From Spirochaetales bacterium (GTDB lineage: Bacteria; Spirochaetota; Spirochaetia; ARS1246): a stretch of 19,639 bases of DNA. The notes under the pieces are model-generated. The model was given only the letters and a program-made list of their open reading frames with translations, was not told where the DNA came from and made no database searches. Made by a program: the position numbers and the translations under genes. Below are positions 13,088 to 19,639 of this stretch, in pieces. The stretch is from contig JAFGHN010000086.1 in assembly GCA_016930115.1 (NCBI GenBank), forward strand, positions 1-19,639, in the 5' to 3' direction. Within the stretch, counting starts at the first letter, position 1, and every line of letters starts with the position of its first letter.

Positions 13088-15102
13088 TAATGCCGACACG
13101 AATGAGGCAACTCGTAGCGGTCGTACTGGAGAACGATGTTGACGCGGTTACCCGGGAGCTCCTCAACGAAGGGGTGATGCATTTCATCAGCATGCGCTCT
13201 CTGGTGAAGGACACTTCCTCGAGCTTGAGACCGGTGGGCAAGCCCGAATACGCCGGCTCGGCCGCGGCCATCCGCAGACGGATAGAGTCGCTATTGGATG
13301 CGGCTTCCCTCGATACGTACGCTGCCCAGGAGCTCGACATAGCAAAACTGAAGCCGGTGGATCTCGATGAGGCAGCCAAAACGGTTTCCGCCATCGAGGC
13401 AAAGACATCCGAGCTCCGCCAGGAGTTTTCCAACGCCGGTGACGAAATCCGTCATCTGAAAGATATCCAGAGACAGGTGGAGCTTTACGGCGACTTGAGC
13501 CGGGGCATCGGGAAGCAGAGTGACTATTCATACCTCACGATGCAGACCGGAGCTGTACCGTTGGAAACGGCCGAGTCACTTCATGAAGCTTTTTCCCAAA
13601 TGCCGGTTGTGGCTGTTGCGCTGCATGATCAGGGAGGTGAACGTCAGTTTTTCATTATAGGCCTGAAGCGCGATGAGAAGAAGATCGATGAAATACTGAA
13701 CAAGCTTGGTTGGCACGATCTGGATCTCTCATCCAGTCTGGAAGATACGGACAAAGATGTAACGGAGAACCTGAAAGACAGAACGGCGGCTCTGAGCAAA
13801 AAGCAGAGCAAGATTGAAAGCGAAATAGGCGAAGCGGTATCAAAGCAATCGGAAAAACTGACCGAGCTATGGGCCAATCTGAGAATGAACGAGCTTTACT
13901 CGCGGATTCAATCGTTCTTTTCCCGGACGGCGAGAACGATCCTCTTCACCGGTTGGGTGCCTGCAGCGAGCTCGGAGAAACTGGATGCGGGAATCCGGCA
14001 GGCGTGCCGGGGGGCCTGCTACCTCGAATGGTACGAGCCTTCCGAGCAGACTGAAGCGGTCGATGTTCCTGTACAACTCGAGAATCCCAAGTTTCTCAAA
14101 CCCTTCGAAATGCTCGTAAAGAATTACGCGGTGCCCGTGTACGGGTCCATCGATCCCACACCTTTGGTTGGCATCGCCTATCTGGCGATGTTCGGTCTCA
14201 TGTTCGGCGATGTGGGACACGGGCTTGTCATCATGCTGCTCGGAATCATCGGCCGGCGTCTCTACAAGAAGGAAAACAAAGTCAGGCAGTTGTTGACACT
14301 GCTCTCCTATTGCGGCGGAGCGGCGATTATCGCCGGAGTTCTGTTCGGCTCCTATTTCGGATTCAGCCTCTTCCCGGCACTCTGGTTCGACTTCCACGGT
14401 ATCGTAATGGGACACAGCGGAGGACCCCTCGTCTCTTCGATCTACGATGTCTTGGGGATAACCATCTACTTCGGGATATCGGTTATCGGTCTCGGAATTC
14501 TCATAAATTTGGTGAACCTGGCGAGGAGGCGTCGCTGGTTTGAGTTCTTTTTCGACAAGGCCGGAATACTGGGCGGATTCATCTACGGCGCCGGCATCTG
14601 GGCCACCAAGTATTTCATCTCAGCCGACTACAAACAGTTGCCCTCAGGCACACTGCTTTTCGTATTTCTTGGTATCCCGGTCATACTGCTCGCCTTCAAA
14701 TCGCCGCTTCACCATGTGCTCGAGCGACGGTCGGGCGGCAAACAACGGCTCCATCTGATGTCGTTTGTCGACTTTACCATGGACTGGATTGTTGAAGTGC
14801 TTGAGATCTTTTCGGGGTACCTTGCCAATACCCTCTCCTTCATGCGGGTCGCCGGTTTGGGCATCGCGCACGAGGCGCTCCTCATCGCCTTCTTCGGGAT
14901 CGCAGGCATGACCGGTAACGGCTCGCTGAACAGCCTGCCCGCGATTCTGATTCTGATACTCGGCAACGTCCTTGTCATCGCGCTTGAGGGGCTGTCCGCG
15001 GGAATCCAGTCGTTGAGGCTTAATTACTACGAATTCTTTTCTAAATATTTCAGCAGCGCCGGCCGTCCGTACGAGCCGGTGACATTGAGGACAAAAACTT
15101 GA
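13084..15102 (+). CDS. atpI: V/A-type ATPase subunit I (a-subunit, 116 kDa family)
   Basis: Membrane stator that forms the two ion half-channels beside the c-ring. The 672-residue protein has a hydrophilic N-terminal half with long helices (about 100-145 and 225-265) and a hydrophobic C-terminal half from about 355 with seven or eight membrane segments, beginning near GIAYLAMFGLMFGDVGHG. The essential arginine of the rotary mechanism is probably Arg588 in NTLSFMRVAGLGIAHEALL, next to LEIFSGYLA. Length is normal for prokaryotic subunit I. The ATG at 13084 overlaps the TGA of the subunit C gene (ATGA) with a GAGG site upstream, so translation is coupled. Confidence 0.95.
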   Translation: MIMPTRMRQLVAVVLENDVDAVTRELLNEGVMHFISMRSLVKDTSSSLRPVGKPEYAGSAAAIRRRIESLLDAASLDTYAAQELDIAKLKPVDLDEAAKTVSAIEAKTSELRQEFSNAGDEIRHLKDIQRQVELYGDLSRGIGKQSDYSYLTMQTGAVPLETAESLHEAFSQMPVVAVALHDQGGERQFFIIGLKRDEKKIDEILNKLGWHDLDLSSSLEDTDKDVTENLKDRTAALSKKQSKIESEIGEAVSKQSEKLTELWANLRMNELYSRIQSFFSRTARTILFTGWVPAASSEKLDAGIRQACRGACYLEWYEPSEQTEAVDVPVQLENPKFLKPFEMLVKNYAVPVYGSIDPTPLVGIAYLAMFGLMFGDVGHGLVIMLLGIIGRRLYKKENKVRQLLTLLSYCGGAAIIAGVLFGSYFGFSLFPALWFDFHGIVMGHSGGPLVSSIYDVLGITIYFGISVIGLGILINLVNLARRRRWFEFFFDKAGILGGFIYGAGIWATKYFISADYKQLPSGTLLFVFLGIPVILLAFKSPLHHVLERRSGGKQRLHLMSFVDFTMDWIVEVLEIFSGYLANTLSFMRVAGLGIAHEALLIAFFGIAGMTGNGSLNSLPAILILILGNVLVIALEGLSAGIQSLRLNYYEFFSKYFSSAGRPYEPVTLRTKT

Positions 15103-15106
15103 TTCT

Positions 15107-15112
15107 GGAGGT
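15107..15112 (+). promoter_or_regulatory. Strong ribosome binding site of atpK
   Basis: GGAGGT lies five bases before the ATG at 15118, in the 15-base gap after atpI. It is the best ribosome binding site in the ATPase operon, which fits the need for many c-ring copies per enzyme. Confidence 0.7.
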
Positions 15113-15117
15113 AACAG

Positions 15118-15489
15118 ATGGACAATCCTAAGACGGTTTTCAAACGAAAAGCAGGCTCGAGTATCCTGATAATGCTTCTTCTCATGCTTATTATCGGTCT
15201 GGCATCCGTAACCGATGTATTTGCTCAGAATGCATCCGAACCTGCACAGGTTGAGCTTACCCCTGAAAGGGCGGACGTATCGAAGTTCGGGCTTATCGCC
15301 GCGGCGATCGCGTTCGGCTTTGGGGCGATAGGGGCGGGAATCGCAATTGCTCACGTAGGGGCCGCGGCAATGGCCGCCATCGGAGAAAAACCCGAGATCG
15401 CAAGCCAGGCGCTGATCTTCATCGCGTTGGGGGAAGGGCTTGTCATATTCGGTTTCATTACCGCGCTGATGATCCTGGGAAAGATATAA
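15118..15489 (+). CDS. atpK: V/A-type ATPase subunit K (c-ring proteolipid)
   Basis: Ring-forming proteolipid that carries the transported ion. The 123-residue protein has an N-terminal hydrophobic segment (residues 16-36) ending VFAQ, which looks like a cleavable signal peptide, then a linker, and one two-helix hairpin (about 56-83 and 96-121), so it is the short single-hairpin type. The ion-binding carboxylate is probably Glu106 in FIALGEGLVIFG. The glutamine in helix 1 and the serine or threonine after the glutamate that typify sodium-binding rings are not seen, which leans towards protons but does not prove it. The start is fixed by the GGAGGT site at 15107-15112. Confidence 0.94.
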   Translation: MDNPKTVFKRKAGSSILIMLLLMLIIGLASVTDVFAQNASEPAQVELTPERADVSKFGLIAAAIAFGFGAIGAGIAIAHVGAAAMAAIGEKPEIASQALIFIALGEGLVIFGFITALMILGKI

Positions 15490-15492
15490 CCG

Positions 15493-15798
15493 ATGCGCTA
15501 TTTCGTCATCGGTGACGAAGATACCGTCCTGGGATTTCAGCTGGCCGGCGTCGAAGGCAAAGTTGCGGGTAATCCGGAAGAAGCGGAGCGTGTCTTTGAC
15601 GAGGTGCTGGATAACCACGATTTTGGTATTGTGCTTATCACCGAACGTGTGGCAGAGTTGATCCGGGACCGCGTCGACAGATTCATCTTCACGCAGGCGT
15701 TCCCGCTTATACTCGAAATTCCGGACAGAAACGGCAGACTCGAGGGTAAACCGGACTTGAGACAGATGGTGAACCGCGCCATCGGGATAAATCTATAG
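15493..15798 (+). CDS. atpF: V/A-type ATPase subunit F
   Basis: Small central-stalk subunit that binds subunit D in the rotor and influences coupling. The 101-residue product starts MRYFVIGDEDTVLGFQLAGV and has GIVLITERVAELI and FPLILEIPD, the strands and helices of the Rossmann-like subunit F fold; length is typical (about 100). It begins three bases after the atpK stop and ends six bases before the subunit E start. Only a loosely placed GGGA precedes the ATG at 15493, so translation probably depends on the upstream gene. It is not related to the F-type b subunit that shares the symbol. Confidence 0.93.
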   Translation: MRYFVIGDEDTVLGFQLAGVEGKVAGNPEEAERVFDEVLDNHDFGIVLITERVAELIRDRVDRFIFTQAFPLILEIPDRNGRLEGKPDLRQMVNRAIGINL

Positions 15799-15804
15799 CC
15801 TGAT

Positions 15805-16428
15805 ATGGAAAAGGAAGAAGCACGACAGGAAATCATCGGCGGCATTCGCTCTGAGGCCGAGGCGCAGGCGGCCGGGATAATTGCTGATGCCCGGAAAGCG
15901 GCGGAAGACCAGATCAAGGCGGCCGGGAGACAGGCCGTAAGGATCAAAGAGGAAGCGGAGGAAAAAGCCGCAAAGCAGATAGCCGCGATTGAACGCGAGG
16001 CAGCCACCCGTCTGACCGCCGCAAGACGCCGGATGAAACTTGAGATGGCTGAAAGAGTCTATCAGCATATCATCTCCAGGTGTACAGAGGAGTTGGAGAA
16101 ACTCATCGGTTCCGGGCGGTACGGCAAGATGCTCGAAGATTGGATCGTTCAAGCCGCCGTCGGGCTCCGGGCGGAATCGGCAGTGGTCAACTGTTCGAGC
16201 GCCGAGCACGAGGCGGCGGCAGCGGTTCTGCCGAAGGCCGAAGAAAGAGCAAGGTCGATAACCGGGAAACAGATCACTCTCACCTTCTCCGACGACCGCC
16301 CGCTCGCAAACCAGGGAGTGATGATCACCTCGGCGGACGGAAGGACTGCTTTCAACAATCAGGTCCAGAGCCGGATTTTTCGTATGCAGACGGAAATCAG
16401 GAAGCTCGTCCACGACAGGCTGTTTTAG
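15805..16428 (+). CDS. atpE: V/A-type ATPase subunit E
   Basis: Peripheral-stalk subunit that pairs with the G/H-like coiled-coil protein and binds the catalytic head. The 207-residue sequence has a long alanine- and glutamate-rich helix over about residues 1-95 (EARQEIIGGIRSEAEAQAAG and on) and a globular C-terminal domain with the typical QGVMITSADGRTAFNNQVQSR segment and the ending MQTEIRKLVHDRLF. This is the archaeal/bacterial V-type E pattern. The stop TAG at 16426-16428 runs into the AGGA site of the subunit A gene. It is not the F-type c subunit that also uses the symbol atpE. Confidence 0.93.
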   Translation: MEKEEARQEIIGGIRSEAEAQAAGIIADARKAAEDQIKAAGRQAVRIKEEAEEKAAKQIAAIEREAATRLTAARRRMKLEMAERVYQHIISRCTEELEKLIGSGRYGKMLEDWIVQAAVGLRAESAVVNCSSAEHEAAAAVLPKAEERARSITGKQITLTFSDDRPLANQGVMITSADGRTAFNNQVQSRIFRMQTEIRKLVHDRLF

Positions 16429-16437
16429 GAACACACA

Positions 16438-18207
16438 ATGGAAGAAAGGATCATCGGGCAGATCAGACGAATCAACGGCCCTGTTGTCGAAGTAAAAGGC
16501 GTATCGGACGCCACGATGATGGAGCTTGTCTATCTAGGGGAAGCCCGCCTGGTGGGTGAAGTGATCAAGCTTGCAGGAAACGGCGCGATTGTCCAGGTAT
16601 ACGAAGATACGACCGGTGTCAGACCCGATGAAAACGTCTACGGTTCGGGTATCCCGCTCTCGGTGGAGCTGGGGCCCGGTCTCATCGGTACGATTTATGA
16701 CGGTATCCAGAGGCCGCTTCCGCAAATCGCCGCGATTTCCGGCGCCTTTATAGAGAGGGGGGTGAGGATTCCCGCCCTGGACAGGACGATGAAGTGGCAT
16801 TTTGTCCCGTCGGCGCGGGAGGGAGACACTGTGCCGGCCGGCGCTATTCTCGGATCCGTCAGGGAAACCGAAACCGTGGATCATCGTGTCATGGTTCCTC
16901 CGAATTTGAGCGGCACCCTGGTTTCTCTGGTTACCGAAGGAGACTACCGTGTCGAAGATACAATCGCGGTAATCGATACCCCGAAGGGCCGGGAAGATCT
17001 ACGGATGTACCACCGCTGGCCCATCAGGATACCGCGGCCGACCGGGAGGAGGCTTCCTTTCGTCACTCCATTGATTACCGGTCAGCGTGTTATCGATACG
17101 CTCTTCCCGGTGCCGAAAGGCGGGACCGTCGCCATCCCCGGAGGGTTCGGCACGGGCAAAACGATGACCCAGCACGCCATCGCGAAGTGGTGCGACGCGG
17201 ACATCATCGTCTATATCGGTTGCGGAGAGCGGGGCAACGAGATGACTGACGTGCTTACCGAATTCCCCGAGCTGGTGGACCCCCGGACCGGACGCAGCCT
17301 CATGGAACGAACCCTTCTTATCGCCAATACCTCGAACATGCCGGTGTCGGCAAGAGAAGCGAGTATCTATACCGGCGCGACGTTGGCGGAATACTACCGC
17401 GACCAGGGATACGATGTAGCGATAATGGCCGACTCCACTTCCAGATGGGCGGAAGCCCTCAGGGAGCTTTCAGGAAGGATGGAGGAGATGCCGGCCGAAG
17501 AAGGATTTCCGGCATACCTTCCCACCCGCATCGCCGGCTTTTATGAACGGGCGGGCATCATGGAAACCTTGTGCGGCAAAGAGGGCTCGGTGTCGATCAT
17601 CGGGGCAGTATCGCCGCCGGGAGGCGATTTTTCCGAACCGGTGACTCAGCACACAAAACGTTTTGTCAGGTGTTTCTGGGCGCTCGACCGCCAGCTGGCA
17701 AACGCCCGGCACTATCCGGCGATATCCTGGCTCGAGAGTTACAGCGAGTATCTCCAGGAGATTGCCGCCTGGTGGGAAGAGAATACGGCGGGAGGCTGGT
17801 CTTCAAACAGGGCGCAGATCATGGACCTGCTGCAGCGGGAAGTGAGGCTCCAGCAGGTGGTGAAACTGGTGGGACCCGACGCGCTTCCGGACAGCCAGCG
17901 GTTCATCATCGAAGTCTGCACCCTGTTCAAGAACGCGTTCCTTCAGCAAAACTCCTTTGATGAAGTGGACAGGTATTCGAGCGCGGAGAAACAGCTCAAA
18001 CTGCTTGAGGTCATCCTGATCTATTACAGACGCGGGGCCGATGCGATCCGGCGGGGAGTCACTCTCGTAAAACTGAAGCGGATGAAAATTCTCCAGGAAA
18101 TCGTGAGAGCAAAATCAACGATAGGCAACGATGAGCTCGCAAAGCTGGACAGGCTTGCCGCCCGCCTGGAACGATCAATCGATCAACTGGAGTCGATCTA
18201 TGCATGA
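16438..18207 (+). CDS. atpA: V/A-type ATPase catalytic subunit A
   Basis: Nucleotide-binding catalytic subunit of the head, three per enzyme. The 589-residue protein has the P-loop GGFGTGKT (235-242, Lys241), the catalytic glutamate Glu264 in GCGERGNEMTDVL, and the Walker B region VAIMADSTSRWAEALRE (Asp332). The non-homologous insertion region of about 110-200 (beginning near IPALDRTMKWHF) that distinguishes V/A-type A from F-type beta subunits is present. The P-loop has a glycine where many A subunits have proline (GPFGSGKT), a mild variation. The ATG at 16438 has an AGGA site eight bases upstream. The end overlaps the start of subunit B by eight bases. Confidence 0.97.
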   Translation: MEERIIGQIRRINGPVVEVKGVSDATMMELVYLGEARLVGEVIKLAGNGAIVQVYEDTTGVRPDENVYGSGIPLSVELGPGLIGTIYDGIQRPLPQIAAISGAFIERGVRIPALDRTMKWHFVPSAREGDTVPAGAILGSVRETETVDHRVMVPPNLSGTLVSLVTEGDYRVEDTIAVIDTPKGREDLRMYHRWPIRIPRPTGRRLPFVTPLITGQRVIDTLFPVPKGGTVAIPGGFGTGKTMTQHAIAKWCDADIIVYIGCGERGNEMTDVLTEFPELVDPRTGRSLMERTLLIANTSNMPVSAREASIYTGATLAEYYRDQGYDVAIMADSTSRWAEALRELSGRMEEMPAEEGFPAYLPTRIAGFYERAGIMETLCGKEGSVSIIGAVSPPGGDFSEPVTQHTKRFVRCFWALDRQLANARHYPAISWLESYSEYLQEIAAWWEENTAGGWSSNRAQIMDLLQREVRLQQVVKLVGPDALPDSQRFIIEVCTLFKNAFLQQNSFDEVDRYSSAEKQLKLLEVILIYYRRGADAIRRGVTLVKLKRMKILQEIVRAKSTIGNDELAKLDRLAARLERSIDQLESIYA

Positions 18208-19606
18208 CGGTGTAACAGACCTTTCCGCCCGGGAATATATCGGCGTCCAGCAGATCGAAGGACCCCTTGTCATCGTTGAGGGTACGCATATGGTGGGCTA
18301 CCGCGAGCTCGCCGAATGCGTTGATGAGGAAGGACATATCCGTCTCGGGATGGTGATGGATACCTCGGACAAAGCGGTTGTGCTGCAGATCTTTGAAGGG
18401 ACCTCCGGGCTTACGATGCCCGGAACCCACGTGCGTTTCCGCGGACGGCCGTTACGACTTCCGGTGTCCACGGAAATGCTCGGGCGGGTTTTCAACGGCC
18501 TCGGCGCGCCGCTCGACGGCGGACCGCCGCCGGTAGGAGAGATGGAGCTCGATGTAAACGGAAAGCCGATCAATCCGACCTCACGGCAATACCCGCGTAA
18601 CTTTATCCAGACCGGTATTTCCGCGATCGACGGGATGAACACCCTCATAAGAGGGCAGAAGCTGCCGATCTTTTCAGGAAACGGGCTGCCCCATTACGAA
18701 TTGGCCGCCCAAATCGCAAGACAGGCCGAGATTCTCGGCGCGAGCGGCGGCGATTCGGATTTCGCCGTTGTTTTCGCCGCCATGGGCGTCAAGCATGACG
18801 TCGCGCGTTTTTTTGAACACTCCTTTGAGGAGTCGGGCGTTCTTGAAAAGGTTGCCCTTTTTCTTTCACTCGCCGACGACCCGTCGATCGAGAGGATAAT
18901 CACGCCAAGGACCGCGCTCACCCTCGCCGAACACCTCGCCTTCAATCATGACATGCACGTGCTCGTCATCATGGCGGATATGTCCAACTACTGTGAATCG
19001 CTCAGGGAGATTTCGACCATCCGGGGTGAGATACCGTCGAGGAAAGGTTACCCGGGGTATCTCTATTCCGACCTGGCGGAGCTCTACGAGCGCTCGGGGA
19101 TGATCAAAGGTTACGCCGGTTCGATTACGCAGATTCCGGTCCTCACCATGCCCAACGACGATATCTCCCACCCGATTCCCGACCTGACCGGGTACATCAC
19201 CGAAGGGCAGATCGTGTTTGAACGGGAGATGAACGCCCGGGGGATATACCCGCCGGTTGCGGGGCTGCCCTCGCTCTCCCGTCTCATGAAGGACGGTATC
19301 GGCAAAGATATGACCCGGGACGACCATCCCCATCTGGCAAGCCAGCTTTTCGCCGCATACAGCTACGTGAAGGATGTGAGGAATCTCGCGTCGGTCATCG
19401 GGGAGGAAGAGCTCACACCGCTGGACACCCAGTATCTCGAATTCGGCGAGTACTTCGAAAGGAGTTTCGTGTCCCAGGGACAGTACGAAAACCGGACGAT
19501 CGAACAGACTCTCGAGCTGGGCTGGAACTCGCTGAACAAGCTTCCTGCCGATGAGTTGCACAGGATGACCGAGGAGGAACTCGAGGAGCACTATGGCGGC
19601 TCGTAA
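18200..19606 (+). CDS. atpB: V/A-type ATPase regulatory subunit B
   Basis: Non-catalytic nucleotide-binding subunit alternating with A in the head. The 468-residue product from the ATG at 18200 begins MHDGVTDLSAREYIGVQQIEGP and shows the B-type IFSGNGLPHYELAAQIARQ segment, which replaces the P-loop (no GKT), plus AVVFAAMGVKHDVARFF and the region around TALTLAEHLAF with LVIMADMSNYCESLREIS. The frame is open 23 codons upstream within subunit A, but the ATG at 18200 has a GGAG site eight bases before it and the normal N-terminus. It overlaps subunit A by eight bases and subunit D by 14. Confidence 0.97.
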   Translation: MHDGVTDLSAREYIGVQQIEGPLVIVEGTHMVGYRELAECVDEEGHIRLGMVMDTSDKAVVLQIFEGTSGLTMPGTHVRFRGRPLRLPVSTEMLGRVFNGLGAPLDGGPPPVGEMELDVNGKPINPTSRQYPRNFIQTGISAIDGMNTLIRGQKLPIFSGNGLPHYELAAQIARQAEILGASGGDSDFAVVFAAMGVKHDVARFFEHSFEESGVLEKVALFLSLADDPSIERIITPRTALTLAEHLAFNHDMHVLVIMADMSNYCESLREISTIRGEIPSRKGYPGYLYSDLAELYERSGMIKGYAGSITQIPVLTMPNDDISHPIPDLTGYITEGQIVFEREMNARGIYPPVAGLPSLSRLMKDGIGKDMTRDDHPHLASQLFAAYSYVKDVRNLASVIGEEELTPLDTQYLEFGEYFERSFVSQGQYENRTIEQTLELGWNSLNKLPADELHRMTEEELEEHYGGS

Positions 19607-19639
19607 CCTGGCGCCGACAAAAACCAACCTCATCAATCT
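19593..19639 (+). CDS. atpD: V/A-type ATPase subunit D, first 15 codons (3' end outside window)
   Basis: An ATG at 19593, overlapping the end of subunit B by 14 bases and preceded by GAGGAG with a five-base spacer, opens a frame reading MAARNLAPTKTNLIN up to the window edge. V/A-type subunit D, the central rotor axle, characteristically starts MA..N.APTK.NL, and it follows subunit B in nearly all V/A operons. Only 15 complete codons are visible, so nothing can be said about the rest. Confidence 0.85.
   Translation, partial: MAARNLAPTKTNLIN

Noticed and set aside
14644..15618. 324-codon open frame on the minus strand
   Set aside because: Antisense to atpI and atpK, both secure; composition is that of a mirrored GC-rich coding frame with no recognisable domain.
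15793..16434. 213-codon open frame on the minus strand
   Set aside because: Exact antisense of subunit E; arises from its repetitive alanine and glutamate codons.
18866..19636. 256-codon open frame on the minus strand
   Set aside because: Antisense to atpB; no family resemblance, typical shadow of a strongly biased gene.
1..19639. Mobile elements, CRISPR arrays, tRNA or rRNA genes
   Set aside because: Read through both strands without finding terminal repeats around transposase-like frames, regularly spaced repeats, or tRNA/rRNA-like segments.

Overview
The window comes from an anaerobic or facultatively anaerobic bacterium of moderately high GC content that I cannot place in a phylum. It carries a soluble NAD-coupled [NiFe]-hydrogenase, a V/A-type ATPase instead of an F-type one, a SMUG1-type uracil-DNA glycosylase and a UVR-motif protein of a kind I associate with environmental phyla such as the Planctomycetes-Verrucomicrobia group. 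There are no rRNA or tRNA genes, CRISPR arrays, transposases or prophage genes, and every base lies in or within about 200 bases of a gene.

Region 1 (1-9600) is a hydrogen-metabolism island. On the minus strand a probable operon runs from a well-formed promoter at 9557-9585 through hoxF, hoxU, hoxY, hoxH, a hydrogenase maturation protease, a stand-alone response-regulator receiver domain, hypC, hypD and hypE. Almost all junctions are overlaps or gaps under 25 bases. The 3' part of hypF faces it on the plus strand. HoxFUYH form the Ralstonia-type group 3d NAD-reducing hydrogenase: HoxHY is the Ni-Fe module and HoxFU the diaphorase. The protease trims HoxH, and HypC, D, E and F build and deliver the Fe(CN)2CO group. 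hypA and hypB (nickel insertion) are not in the window.

Region 2 (9600-11560) is a small accessory stretch: a UVR-motif protein (minus), a SMUG1-like uracil-DNA glycosylase (plus) and an unrecognised 110-residue protein (minus).

Region 3 (11707 to the right edge) is a V/A-type ATPase operon on the plus strand, ordered G/H-like stalk, C, I, K, F, E, A, B, D, with D cut by the window edge. The order is unusual because subunit C is near the front instead of beside F and A.

Taken together, the window pairs H2/NAD(H) chemistry with a rotary ion pump or ATP synthase. I see known systems, not a wholly new one. The points most worth following are the lone receiver domain inside the hydrogenase operon, the palindromic operator inside the hox promoter with a weaker look-alike just before the ATPase operon, the ATPase gene order, and the unassigned 110-residue protein.
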